This document shows positions 29,970 to 39,051 of a stretch of 54,975 bases of DNA, in pieces (the first letter of the stretch is position 1; each line of letters begins with the position of its first letter). The notes beneath the pieces are model-generated. The model had not been told where the DNA came from. It made no database searches and saw only the letters and a program-made list of their open reading frames with translations. A program made the position numbers and the translations under genes. This stretch comes from Pseudomonas sp. PA15(2017) (GTDB lineage Bacteria > Pseudomonadota > Gammaproteobacteria > Pseudomonadales > Pseudomonadaceae). Location of the stretch: the NCBI RefSeq assembly GCF_001945395.1, contig NZ_MSXV01000035.1, forward strand, positions 1 to 54,975, read 5' to 3'.

Positions 29970-30875
29970 CTAGCCAGTAGATTTGCTATTGATCGCCTGG
30001 CGCTTGAGCCATTCTTTGACAACCCCCAAATGCGCTGCCTGCGATGCCTTGCGCGGCCATACCAGATAGAACGCTTTGTCGAGGCACAGCCGCTGCGCGA
30101 ACACCTGCACCAGCCTGCCAGCGGCGATGTCATCCTTCACGAATGCATAGGTGGCGAGGGTTATACCTTGTCCGCCTATGGCGGCCTCGATCGCCAGTGA
30201 GGTCTGGTTGAAGTGCAGGTTCCTGGCTGACGGCAACGGGTGGTCGTGAAAAACCATGGCCGTGAACTCTGGCCAGAAGTTATGCGCATCATGCAGTGCG
30301 ACAAAGCCCTGCAAGGCTTCGAAGGAGTTTGGGTGGCCCTTGTCCTTGAGCAGCCTTGGGCTTGCCACCGCCACGATGTGCTGCTCCATCAGCAGCTCGG
30401 CATTCAACCCCGCAGCAAATGGCGGTTGGCCGTAACGCACGGCGATATCGACGCCATCGGTCTGGAAGTGAGAGATGCGCTCGGTGGCCAATAACCGCAG
30501 ATCGATTTGCGGACTGCTCTGTGCGAAGTCGCCAAGCCTCGGTATCAGCCATTTGGAGGCGAACGTGGGGGTAACGCTGACCGTGAGTTGCGACGACTCC
30601 GGGCGCAACCGGCGGGTCGCCTCATCGATTATCGTCAACGCCCTGCGCACGCTCTCGCTGTAGCTCCTGCCGGCATCGGTCAGCCCCAGGCCGCGTGGCA
30701 ACCGCTCGAACAAACGAATCTCCAGGCTCGCCTCCAGCCCGCGGATCTGTTGCGCGACTGCAGCTTGGGTCACACCCAGCTCTTCGGCGGCGATACGGAA
30801 GTTAAGGTGACGCGCCACCACTTCGAATACGCGCAATGCGTTGAGCGATGGCAAGCCGGGAAAGCCTGTCTGCAT
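29970..30875 (-). CDS. LysR-family regulator (GcvA-like)
   Basis: A 301-residue LysR-type regulator with N-terminal winged helix (SLNALRVFEVVARHLNFRIAAEELGVTQAAVAQQIR) and a substrate domain beginning near TVSVTPTFASKWLIPRL, the signature of the GcvA/AmpR-like subgroup. It lies 88 bases upstream of the SDR gene on the same strand and divergent from the remains of a DMT permease, which was its probable original target, as LysR genes usually sit divergent from their target. Confidence 0.88.
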   Translation of the reverse strand: MQTGFPGLPSLNALRVFEVVARHLNFRIAAEELGVTQAAVAQQIRGLEASLEIRLFERLPRGLGLTDAGRSYSESVRRALTIIDEATRRLRPESSQLTVSVTPTFASKWLIPRLGDFAQSSPQIDLRLLATERISHFQTDGVDIAVRYGQPPFAAGLNAELLMEQHIVAVASPRLLKDKGHPNSFEALQGFVALHDAHNFWPEFTAMVFHDHPLPSARNLHFNQTSLAIEAAIGGQGITLATYAFVKDDIAAGRLVQVFAQRLCLDKAFYLVWPRKASQAAHLGVVKEWLKRQAINSKSTG

Positions 30876-31034
30876 GGTGATGAATTTTCTATTGGCTTGG
30901 AAAAACTTCTCTGGTTCTCTGCAGAGCGCCTGGTCTTGTCAGGTTTTGCAGCCTGTAGCGCCGAGGCTACGCCTGCTGCCAGGCCATGGGAAGCCGCCGC
31001 GAGTAGTAAATCCATCTCCCGAATCGGAACTGCC

Positions 31035-31364
31035 ATGAACAAGTCTGCCATCGCCGTGTGCGCTTTCCTGGGCGTGATCTGGGGCAGCAATTTCATTTTC
31101 GTCAAAATGGCTGCGGCGTTCATCTCGCCGTTGCAGATCACGTTGCTGCGTGCGCTGTTCGGACTCACCCCGGTGCTGACCTACGCGGTCATCACCGGTG
31201 CGATGCGCCGTGAGTACTGGAAACGCCCAGCATTTTCTGGCCATGTGATTGCTGGCCACCGCGCTCTACTACTTCGCTTTCGCCAAGGGCGCCGCCGTGC
31301 TCGATGACACCCGCGCCTGGGTAGCTTTGATCTCCGGGCTCGGCTTGCCGGGAACCGGAGCGGC
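31035..31364 (+). pseudogene. Degraded EamA/DMT-family permease
   Basis: The first ~65 residues are a clear EamA permease start (FLGVIWGSNFIFVKMAAAFISPLQ). A shift near 31225 moves the frame, which then shows FLAM, a TGA, and LLATALYYFAFAKGAAVL. The following LISGLGLPGTGAAY resembles the end of the second half of such permeases, so the middle appears deleted. The frame then runs into the 3' end of the convergent aldo-keto reductase gene. Not functional as a transporter. Confidence 0.75.
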
Positions 31365-32354
31365 CTATCGGAAGTTCTCATCTATCTTGCGAAGCACGGC
31401 GTTTTCAAGCTTCGGTAAAACATCAAGCGCTCCCAGGTTTTCCTGCAACTGCGCAACGCTCGAGGCGCCAATCAAAACCGACGTTACAGCTTCATTTTTG
31501 ATCGCCCAGGCCAATGCCAACTGAGCGCGTGTTGCACCCAGTTCGTCGGCTATCGTCTTGATCCGTTTAGCGGCCTCGATTCGCTCGTCGCGCTTGTTCT
31601 CGAAAACAAAATCTTCGAGCCAGGAAAAACCCTCGGTCGCCAGCCGGCTGTCCACCGCAATTCCCTCGTCGTAACGACCCGCCAAAACGCCGGACGCCAG
31701 TGGCGACCAAGTAGTCAGACCGAGCCCGTGCTCATGAATGAGTGGCTGGTATTCGCGCTCGACACGCTTTCGATGGAACAGGTTGTATTGCGGTTGCTCC
31801 AGTTGCGGGGGAATGAGGCAGTTTTGCTGACAAAATTCTATCAGCCTCAAAATATCCTCCGCAGGCCACTCCGATGTGCCCCAGTGCAACACCTTGCCTT
31901 GCTGAATGAGTGTGTTCATGGTCCAGGCAATTTCCGCAGTGGACATACCGGGCTCCGGTCGGTGGCACAGATAGAAATCCAGATAGTCGACGCCAAAGCG
32001 TTGCAGTGCCTGGTTACACGCTTCGGTAATGTGCTTGCGGCTCAGGCCCTGCTGCGTTGGCCGGGAGGGATTCGCGGTAGAGTGATTGTCAGCGGTGCCG
32101 AACAGCACCTTGCTGGAAATGCAGTAACTGTCTCGCGACCAGCCAAGCGACTCGATCCCGCGTCCGAGCATACGCTCGGCTTCACCGCCAAGGTACACCT
32201 CGGCGCTATCGAAGAAGTTGATGCCGTGATCGAAGGCGCAAGCAAGGCATTCATTGGTGCCACGTTGGTCGAGACGTGTACCGAAGGTAATCCAGCTGCC
32301 AAATGACAGAACCGAAAGCTGCAGAGATGAACTGCCTAATGAGCGATATTGCAT
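31365..32354 (-). CDS. Aldo/keto reductase (Kv-beta-like family)
   Basis: A 329-residue NAD(P)H-dependent aldo-keto reductase resembling the YghZ / K+-channel beta-subunit group. The catalytic tetrad is visible: Asp49, Tyr54 (FDSAEVYLG), Lys82 (ISSKV) and His131 (YLCHRPE). The C-terminal cofactor segment SVLIGASSVAQLQENL is intact. The substrate is unknown. It is probably linked to the LysR gene on the same strand 95 bases upstream. By eye this gene and its LysR are less GC-rich in third positions than the neighbouring blocks, which suggests later acquisition. Confidence 0.9.
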   Translation of the reverse strand: MQYRSLGSSSLQLSVLSFGSWITFGTRLDQRGTNECLACAFDHGINFFDSAEVYLGGEAERMLGRGIESLGWSRDSYCISSKVLFGTADNHSTANPSRPTQQGLSRKHITEACNQALQRFGVDYLDFYLCHRPEPGMSTAEIAWTMNTLIQQGKVLHWGTSEWPAEDILRLIEFCQQNCLIPPQLEQPQYNLFHRKRVEREYQPLIHEHGLGLTTWSPLASGVLAGRYDEGIAVDSRLATEGFSWLEDFVFENKRDERIEAAKRIKTIADELGATRAQLALAWAIKNEAVTSVLIGASSVAQLQENLGALDVLPKLENAVLRKIDENFR

Positions 32355-32449
32355 GACCGATCTCCGGTTGGAAAAGACAGGTGCATGCTCTGATTTACAA
32401 GGCGCGCCGTGAAATATTGTTTATGTTGGCTTGTGAGACGATTGGGGTA

Positions 32450-33346
32450 TTAGACATCGCGCCTTAGCGTCCCGATAAACAAGTCTCGCAGCGGCGAGGC
32501 GACCGAATTGTTGCTGGCAACGTTCAGTGTGACCGAGGCCAGCTCCTCTGAGCTACCGTGCTGCAATGGCCGGAATGCGACGTCGTGTAGCCCTAAGCTC
32601 TGGAATGAGGCCGGTACCAGCGCCACCCCATAGCCAGCCGCTACCAGCCCTAAAACCGTCTGGATTTGCCTGGCCTGCTGAACGATCCTTGGCGAAAAAC
32701 CTGCACCTTTGCATAGCGCCAGTAACTGGTCATGAAAGCCCTGCCCCAGGGCACGAGCCGACATGACGAACGACTCGTCAGACATGTCCTCAAGCCTTAC
32801 TGCAGTGCTCGCTGCCAAAGGGTGAGCTGCAGGCAAGGCAACCTGAATAGGGTCCAGCAGCAGTTGTTCGATGGTCAGCGAGGGGGTTGTCGTTCCGGGG
32901 TAACGCATCACGCCAACATCGGCCTCGCCGCTCTCAAGAAGCTCTACCTGTTCTTTGGTAGTGGCCTCGATGAAACTCAGCTCGACAGCAGGCATCTGCG
33001 TTCTGAATGCGCTCAGTGCGCGCCAGAAGCCTGGATAGTGGCTGAGGCTGATCATGGCAACCACCAAATGCCCGTCCATACCCTGGGCGACTCGCCGGGT
33101 ATACGCGACGCTTTCGTCCAGCGCGCCTAGCAGTTCATGAGCCTTTCCCAGAAGGGCCATCCCTGCGCTGGTGAGCCCCACCGTTCGTTTGTCTCGAACG
33201 AACAAGGGATAGCCGATCTGCTCCTCCAACCGTCTGATCGCCTGACTGAGCGGTGGCTGCGCCATATGCAGCCGTTCTGCGGCACGGCTGAAATGCAGCT
33301 CTTCAGCAACGACAACGAACTGGCGTAACAGTCGAGTTTCGATCAT
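32450..33346 (-). CDS. LysR-family regulator
   Basis: A 298-residue LysR-type regulator with HTH (LRQFVVVAEELHFSRAAERLHMAQPPLSQAIRRLEEQIG) and an effector domain of the CbbR/BenM-like kind (VAMISLSHYPGFW, ATTKEQVELLESGEADVGV). It precedes the aldo-keto reductase on the same strand and may control it, though LysR genes more often regulate divergent neighbours, and its divergent side here faces the HD-GYP gene's 3' end. Function cannot be resolved further. Confidence 0.87.
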   Translation of the reverse strand: MIETRLLRQFVVVAEELHFSRAAERLHMAQPPLSQAIRRLEEQIGYPLFVRDKRTVGLTSAGMALLGKAHELLGALDESVAYTRRVAQGMDGHLVVAMISLSHYPGFWRALSAFRTQMPAVELSFIEATTKEQVELLESGEADVGVMRYPGTTTPSLTIEQLLLDPIQVALPAAHPLAASTAVRLEDMSDESFVMSARALGQGFHDQLLALCKGAGFSPRIVQQARQIQTVLGLVAAGYGVALVPASFQSLGLHDVAFRPLQHGSSEELASVTLNVASNNSVASPLRDLFIGTLRRDV

Positions 33347-33425
33347 TTGTCTACCCTAGGTCGCGGATCGGCACCAGCGACGTCGCCTCAGCGAGGCGCT
33401 CGCCGGATATCGCCCCTTTCAGCCT

Positions 33426-35546
33426 TCAATGCGTTGCGCTGACAGCGGCCAGCTGCTCAACCGGCTGGCTTGCCGGCACGAAACGCTCGATGTCGATGAA
33501 GTCGATCTGGTCGGGGTGCAGGTGGCGCTGGGCGTAGCGCATCGGCAGTTCGCTGCGCAAGAACAGGGCGAACAGGTCGGCGTCGATATGCCCTTTGTCA
33601 CGCAGCGTGGCGAGGATGGCGATCGATTCCGAGAGGGTCTTGGCCTGCTTGTAGGGACGGTCGGAAGCCGTCAGCGCTTCGAAGATGTCGGCGATGGCCA
33701 TGATGCGCGCCGGGATGGACAGCTGGCTCTTGTCGAGTTTGCGCGGGTAGCCGGTGCCGAGCAGGGTTTCGTGGTGGGTGCCGGCGTATTCCGGCACGCG
33801 CTTGAGGTTCGAGGGCAGCGGCAGGTTTTCCAGCATGACGATGGTCTGGATGATGTGCTCGTTGATCTTGAAGCGCTCTTCGGCGGTCAGGGTGCCCTTG
33901 CTGATGCTCAGGTTGTAGAGCTCGCCGTAGTTGTAGAGGTGCTCCGGCACGCTGACCTGAAAGCGGTACTTGGGGGCTAACTCCTTGGTCTCCGGGCGCG
34001 GGAAGATATGCTGCGGCTTGTCGGCCAGCAGCCGCTCGAGGGCCGGCAGCGGCTCTACGGGCAGTTCGGCGACGCGCGCCAGCTCGGCGGTGGAAAGCCC
34101 CAGGCGATCATCGAAATGCCTTAGCCAGGTGCGTTCGCCTGCGTTGTGCAGGGTGCCGACGTGCTCGGGGTTCATCAGTTCGCCGCCGATGTTGCAGCCG
34201 GCGATGAAGGCGAACTCGTCTTGCAGGGCCTGGGCGGTGGCGTGGTAGTGCGCGTCCGCTTGCGCCGGGTTCCGCCCGTCCTGCAACTGCTGCAGCCGCT
34301 CGATCTGCGCGTCGCGCAGGAGCACCTCGAAGCGCATGCGTACTTCGTGGATGCGGTTGTAGATGGTTTCCAGCTTGGTGGCCTTGTCGACCACGTGCTC
34401 GGGCGTGGTGATCTTGCCGCAGTCGTGCAGCCAGGCGCCGATACGAAACTCGCGCCATTCGTCTGCGGTGGTGAAGCGAAAGCCCGCCAGCGGCCCTTCG
34501 TTCACTTCACTGGCGGCCTCGGCGAGCATCATCGCCAGCTCCGGTACGCGCTCACAGTGGGCGCCGGTGTATGGGCTCTTGGCGTCGATGGCGCCGGCGA
34601 GAATCTCGATCATGCCGTCGATGAGTGCCCGCTGCGAATCGATCAGGTTGTGGTTTTCCAACGCCACGGCGGCCTGGGAGGCGAGGGCGCCGATGAAGGC
34701 GACCACCGGCGGCGAGAAGGCGATGACCTCGTCTGTCTCGACGTCCAGGGCGTTCATGAACTGCAGCACGCCGATCACTTCGCCGCCGCGGGGCGCCAGG
34801 GGCACGGTGAGCATGGAGACGGTATGAAAGCCCGAGTCGCTGTCGAAGCGGCGGGTTCCGCTGAGGTCGAAGCGGCTTTCGGTGTACACGTCGTCGATCA
34901 CCACGGTTTCGTTGTGCAGCGCCGCGTAGGTCGATACGTGCCGCTCGTTGGGCGCGCCGCTGTGCGGGTCGTGCAAGGGAATCTCGATTGTCGGCAGCTC
35001 GTCGTCCATCGAGCGCAGGGCGAAGCGCAGCGTGCCGTGCTCGGTCTTCAGGTACAGGGTGGCGGCCTGGGCGTTACAGGTGCGCTTGCCCTGCATCAGG
35101 ATATGGCGCAGCAAGGCGTCGCGGTCGCGCTCGGCGGAAAGCAACAGGCCATTTTCCACCAGGCTGGCGAGCTTGAGCTGCGAAGCCTGCAGTGCCTGGG
35201 TCTGGCTTTGCAGGGCGGCCTTCATGTCGATGTGGTTGCGGTTGAGGGTCTCGATCTCGGCGAACAGCGAGGCCGGCGGCAACTCGCCGGAGAAATCCAT
35301 CTGGCGGATTCTTTGCGTGTCCTGCACTAGCAGATCAAGGGTGCGATCTATGCTCTGCATACCGCCCAGTACCAGCGGCATCGTGCACAGCAGGATGCCC
35401 ACGGACAGGCCCAGTACCAGCAACGGCGGGGCACCCAGCGTCAGGGCGAACAGCGGTGCCAGCTGCAGCAGCAGGAACAGGGTGACGACCAGGCTCCTGC
35501 TCCTGAAGCGGAGTCTGAATCGCTGCTTGATTTGCCCTGATGACAT
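33426..35546 (-). CDS. Membrane GAF-HD-GYP protein, putative c-di-GMP phosphodiesterase with large insertion
   Basis: HD-GYP proteins hydrolyse cyclic di-GMP. This 706-residue protein has two N-terminal membrane helices (about residues 17-65), a HAMP/coiled-coil-like linker, a GAF domain (about 145-300), and an HD-GYP domain. The metal site His374-Asp375 (LHDCGK) is followed, after an unusually long stretch, by HHETLLGTGYP (Gly599-Tyr600-Pro601). In ordinary HD-GYP domains these motifs are about 60 residues apart, so roughly 160 residues are inserted between them. It is divergent from the FecR-domain gene and may form a signalling locus with it. Confidence 0.9.
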   Translation of the reverse strand: MSSGQIKQRFRLRFRSRSLVVTLFLLLQLAPLFALTLGAPPLLVLGLSVGILLCTMPLVLGGMQSIDRTLDLLVQDTQRIRQMDFSGELPPASLFAEIETLNRNHIDMKAALQSQTQALQASQLKLASLVENGLLLSAERDRDALLRHILMQGKRTCNAQAATLYLKTEHGTLRFALRSMDDELPTIEIPLHDPHSGAPNERHVSTYAALHNETVVIDDVYTESRFDLSGTRRFDSDSGFHTVSMLTVPLAPRGGEVIGVLQFMNALDVETDEVIAFSPPVVAFIGALASQAAVALENHNLIDSQRALIDGMIEILAGAIDAKSPYTGAHCERVPELAMMLAEAASEVNEGPLAGFRFTTADEWREFRIGAWLHDCGKITTPEHVVDKATKLETIYNRIHEVRMRFEVLLRDAQIERLQQLQDGRNPAQADAHYHATAQALQDEFAFIAGCNIGGELMNPEHVGTLHNAGERTWLRHFDDRLGLSTAELARVAELPVEPLPALERLLADKPQHIFPRPETKELAPKYRFQVSVPEHLYNYGELYNLSISKGTLTAEERFKINEHIIQTIVMLENLPLPSNLKRVPEYAGTHHETLLGTGYPRKLDKSQLSIPARIMAIADIFEALTASDRPYKQAKTLSESIAILATLRDKGHIDADLFALFLRSELPMRYAQRHLHPDQIDFIDIERFVPASQPVEQLAAVSATH

Positions 35547-35669
35547 GCTGCAACCTGCGCTACGGTCCCATCGCGTACTTCACGTACCATCCGACCAGGC
35601 AACGGTGCTGCGGCTGGATGTGCAACGCTCAGTTCGACTCAGGGAATGAGAGAGAAGAAGGAGAGTACT

Positions 35670-36116
35670 GTGTTTGCACCTTTCAGGATATGGCCGCTAG
35701 CTGGCGTATTGCTAGTAAGTTCGGTTTTTGCCACCGAACCCCGTTCGTCGATCGGTTACGTGATGAAGGTTCAGGGTGAGGCTAGCGTCATCCAGGACGG
35801 TGCGACCCAGGCTGCGACGATCGGCACGCCGCTGTATGTCGGCAGCACGGTGAAGACCGGCCCGACGGGCTCCATGGGCGTGACCCTCAGGGACAACACG
35901 GTGATGTCCTTCGGCCCCAACAGCGAGCTGGCGCTCGACGAATTCATCTTCGACCCCGCCCAGGACGATCTGAAACTGAGCGCCAAGATCACCCACGGCA
36001 CGCTCGACTACATCTCCGGCACCATCGCCAAGCTCAAGCCGGAGGCTGTCGAGATAAACACCCCGACTGGCACCATCGGTGTGCGTGGCACGCATTTTCT
36101 CGTCAAGGTTGATTGA
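35670..36116 (+). CDS. Secreted FecR-domain protein
   Basis: A small periplasmic or surface protein: signal peptide (FAPFRIWPLAGVLLVSSVFA) and one FecR domain of about 110 residues (GYVMKVQGEASVIQDG, then LYVGSTVKTGPTGSMGVTLRDNT and INTPTGTIGVRGTHF). Unlike FecR itself it has no cytoplasmic anti-sigma part. The GTG at 35670 is preferred because AAGGAGA lies seven bases upstream; an ATG at 35646 (156 residues) is possible. It is 12 bases before an OmpA-like lipoprotein gene, suggesting an operon. The role is not known. Confidence 0.85.
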   Translation: MFAPFRIWPLAGVLLVSSVFATEPRSSIGYVMKVQGEASVIQDGATQAATIGTPLYVGSTVKTGPTGSMGVTLRDNTVMSFGPNSELALDEFIFDPAQDDLKLSAKITHGTLDYISGTIAKLKPEAVEINTPTGTIGVRGTHFLVKVD

Positions 36117-36128
36117 GGCCGACACGGC

Positions 36129-36725
36129 ATGTTTTCCAATCCGATGCGCACAGCTGCGCTCCTTTTCTGCGCCCTGCTCAGCACTGGCTGCGCCTCCAAA
36201 TCCTATGTGGTGCTGGTGGAGAGCCCCGATGGCAGCACCGGCGCCATCGAGGTTCGCACCGGCAAGGGCCTGGCCCGCGTGGACCAGAAAGGCTATGGGG
36301 TCAATCTCGATGGCCGCAGCACCACGCCGTTCCAGGTCGAGCAGCCGCGCATCGACAAGGATTTCTCCGCCGCGCGGGCGGCGCAGCCGGCGTTGCCCAA
36401 GAGCTACCTGCTGTACTTCAGGACTGGCGGCGCCAAGCTGACTGCGAAATCCGCGGCGGAGATTCCCGAGATCTTGCAGACCGTGCGTGACCGCGGGCCA
36501 TCCGCGGTTTCGGTGATCGGCCATACCGACACCGTTGGCAGCAAGCTGGATAACGAAGACCTCGGCCTGCTGCGCGCCCGGGCCATCGCCCGCCAGCTGC
36601 AGGACAACGGCCTGCAGGCGCTGGAGCTGGTGGTGACCTCCCACGGCGAGGGCAACCTGCTGGTGAAGACCCCGGACAACACGCAGGAACCTGCCAACCG
36701 GCGGGTGGAAATCACCATCCGCTGA
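36129..36725 (+). CDS. OmpA-family outer-membrane lipoprotein
   Basis: A 198-residue lipoprotein with lipobox LSTGC (Cys21; Ala at +2 predicts the outer membrane) and a C-terminal OmpA peptidoglycan-binding domain (about residues 92-198, with VIGHTDTVGS and RARAIARQL and ANRRVEITIR). It should link the outer membrane to peptidoglycan. It follows the FecR-domain gene closely and is convergent, 7 bases apart, with the CHASE2 cyclase; these three families are often neighbours in Proteobacteria. Confidence 0.9.
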   Translation: MFSNPMRTAALLFCALLSTGCASKSYVVLVESPDGSTGAIEVRTGKGLARVDQKGYGVNLDGRSTTPFQVEQPRIDKDFSAARAAQPALPKSYLLYFRTGGAKLTAKSAAEIPEILQTVRDRGPSAVSVIGHTDTVGSKLDNEDLGLLRARAIARQLQDNGLQALELVVTSHGEGNLLVKTPDNTQEPANRRVEITIR

Positions 36726-36732
36726 GCCCGCG

Positions 36733-38853
36733 CTACTTGCTGGCCATCACCAGCCGGCTGCCATGTTCACCATGGCGCAGGCGCTGCAGGTGATAGGCCA
36801 CCAGCCCGTCCCAGGGGCGCTGCTCGGCGAGGCGTTCGAACGCGCCCAGGGCATCGCCAGCACCGCTCGCCAGCAGCCGGTAAGCCGCCTCGTAGGCGTC
36901 ATCGCGCTCGCTCACCGACACGTCCATGGCCTCCAGGGGCTCGAACACCGGCACCGCCTCGGCCTTGCCCTTGAGCAGCACCTCGCCGACCGGACGCATC
37001 GGCACCTGCGGGCAGTGCTCGCGGATCGCGCCGGAGACGCAGAGCAGGGTACCCACCTGTCCGTTCAGGCTCTCCAGGCGTGAGGTGGTGTTCACCGGAT
37101 CGCCCAGGGCGCGGTAATCGAAGATCACCGAGCCGCCGAAGTTGCCCACCACCACGTCACCGCTGTGCACGGCGATGCGCGTCTGCCCGAAGGTGATGCC
37201 GCGTTCGCCCAGGGCCGTGACGTAACTCCGGGCGAAACGGTTGATCTCCAGGGCGCAGGCCAGAGCGCGCTGTTGATGGTCGGCCTGGGGAATCGGCGCC
37301 GAGAACATGATCGCCACCGCATCGCCGACGATGCGATCCAGCGTGCCCTCGTGGCGAAAGGCGATGCCGATCACCTGTTCCAGGTAATCGTTGAGCAGGC
37401 TGACCGCCGCCTCGGGCGCCTGGCCCTCCATCATCGCGGTGAAACCGGTGATGTCGGTGAACACGAAGCTGCAGCTCTGCCGCTGCCCGCCGAGGGTCAG
37501 CTGCTCCGGATGGGCGACCAGATGACTGACCAGGTTGGGCGACACGTAGCGTGAGAAGGCCGCCTGGATCCAGCGCTGCTCGCGCTCGGCAGCCATGTGG
37601 CGAACGATGCTGGCGACGCCGTAGACCAGTATCAGCCCGAGTGACGGCGTGAACAGGTCGAGCAACACGCGGTGCGTCACGAAGCCATACCAGGCCGCCG
37701 CGTTCAGCGCGGCTACCAGCGCGAGCATCAATACGGCCGACACCAGGGCCGGCGCATAAAGCGCCAATACGCCGAGCAGCAGGCCACCGAGCAACAGGGT
37801 CAGGGCTTCCACGGCCAATGCCCAGCCGGGGCGCAGCAACAGCGTGTCGGTCAGCACCTGCTCCAGGGCCTGAGCGTGCACCTCGACGCCGGGAATGATC
37901 CCGCCCAGCGGGCTGAAGCGCAGATCCTGCAGGCCCTGGGCCGAGGTGCCGACCAGGATGATGCTGCCGTCGACCGGCGGCGCCGAGCCGTCCAGCACCT
38001 GCCAGGCAGGGATGCTGCGGCTCGCCTGTGGCCGGGAGAAATACACCCACAGCTCGCCGCTGGCCGCAGTGGGAATCTGCACGCGGCCGATATCGACACG
38101 CTGCACGCCGGCCTCGCTGCTGACGATCCGGTAGCGCCCCGTGCGCTGCGCCACGCGTAGCGCCTCGGCCACCAGCGAGGGGCGCAATTCGCCGTTCAGC
38201 GACACGAACAGCGGCACCCGGCGCACCACGCCGTCGGCGTCGGGCCTGAAGGTCATGGCGCCGATACCGCGGGCGGCCTGCTCCAGCTCCGGCAGCGGGC
38301 GCGCGGCGCCCTGGAAGGCGGGGACGAAGGCGAGGGGGGAGGGGCCCTGTTGCACCAGGCCGAAGCGGCTCAGCGGTGGCCCGCCATCGTGGTGGCTCTG
38401 CTCGGCGGCGAAGCCGAGCACGACATTGCTGCGCTTCAGTACCTCGGCGAACTGCCCGTCATGGGCCGGCAGGGCGGCCAGTTGCGTGGCCAAGGCCGGC
38501 GGTAGCAGGTTGCCGCGCAGGAGCTGTTCCGGCGAGGTGCGATCGGGCTCGGCGAACAACACGTCGAATACCACCGCTGCCGCGCCGGCTTGTTCGAGCC
38601 GTTCCACCAGGGCCGCCACCTGAGTGCGCGGCCAGGGCCATTGGCCGATGCGCGCGAGGCTCTGTTCATCCAGGTCGACGACGCGCACCGGCGTGTCCTG
38701 ATAAGGCCGCGGCTGCAAGCGTTGGTACTGATCGAACACCGCATGGCGGGCCTTCTGCACCGGCACCGGGTCGAGCAGAAACACCATGAGCAGGCCCGCC
38801 AATACGGCCAGGCAGAGGCCGCCACCGGCGCTGAACAAGCGGGGCCTAGGCAT
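36733..38853 (-). CDS. CHASE2-domain adenylate/guanylate cyclase
   Basis: A 706-residue class III nucleotide cyclase: an N-terminal membrane helix (about residues 9-27), a periplasmic CHASE2 sensor domain (about 30-340, with VVDLDEQSLARIGQWPWPR), three further membrane helices (about 345-430), and a cytoplasmic catalytic domain (FVFTDITGFTAMMEG, with metal Asp; GDAVAIMFSAP; FDYRALGDPVNTTSRLE). It would make cAMP or cGMP in response to an envelope signal. The ATG at 38853 starts at the first helix; the frame is open upstream to 38979 without sense. The start has no good ribosome site. Confidence 0.9.
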   Translation of the reverse strand: MPRPRLFSAGGGLCLAVLAGLLMVFLLDPVPVQKARHAVFDQYQRLQPRPYQDTPVRVVDLDEQSLARIGQWPWPRTQVAALVERLEQAGAAAVVFDVLFAEPDRTSPEQLLRGNLLPPALATQLAALPAHDGQFAEVLKRSNVVLGFAAEQSHHDGGPPLSRFGLVQQGPSPLAFVPAFQGAARPLPELEQAARGIGAMTFRPDADGVVRRVPLFVSLNGELRPSLVAEALRVAQRTGRYRIVSSEAGVQRVDIGRVQIPTAASGELWVYFSRPQASRSIPAWQVLDGSAPPVDGSIILVGTSAQGLQDLRFSPLGGIIPGVEVHAQALEQVLTDTLLLRPGWALAVEALTLLLGGLLLGVLALYAPALVSAVLMLALVAALNAAAWYGFVTHRVLLDLFTPSLGLILVYGVASIVRHMAAEREQRWIQAAFSRYVSPNLVSHLVAHPEQLTLGGQRQSCSFVFTDITGFTAMMEGQAPEAAVSLLNDYLEQVIGIAFRHEGTLDRIVGDAVAIMFSAPIPQADHQQRALACALEINRFARSYVTALGERGITFGQTRIAVHSGDVVVGNFGGSVIFDYRALGDPVNTTSRLESLNGQVGTLLCVSGAIREHCPQVPMRPVGEVLLKGKAEAVPVFEPLEAMDVSVSERDDAYEAAYRLLASGAGDALGAFERLAEQRPWDGLVAYHLQRLRHGEHGSRLVMASK

Positions 38854-39051
38854 GCGAAAGGGCTCTGGTCGGGATGGGGAACTGCAGCTGGGGCATGGGC
38901 GCGTACCTGGGAAGCCGGGGCGGACTGGGCGATTGGCCCAGGCACGAGCCTGTCGCTCAGCAGCCCATTGCCGGGCCACCTGGCCGAGTCAATCAGCGCG
39001 GCGATCTGCTCGGGTGCGACTTTGCCACAGAAACCCCATCCATAGCGCTCG

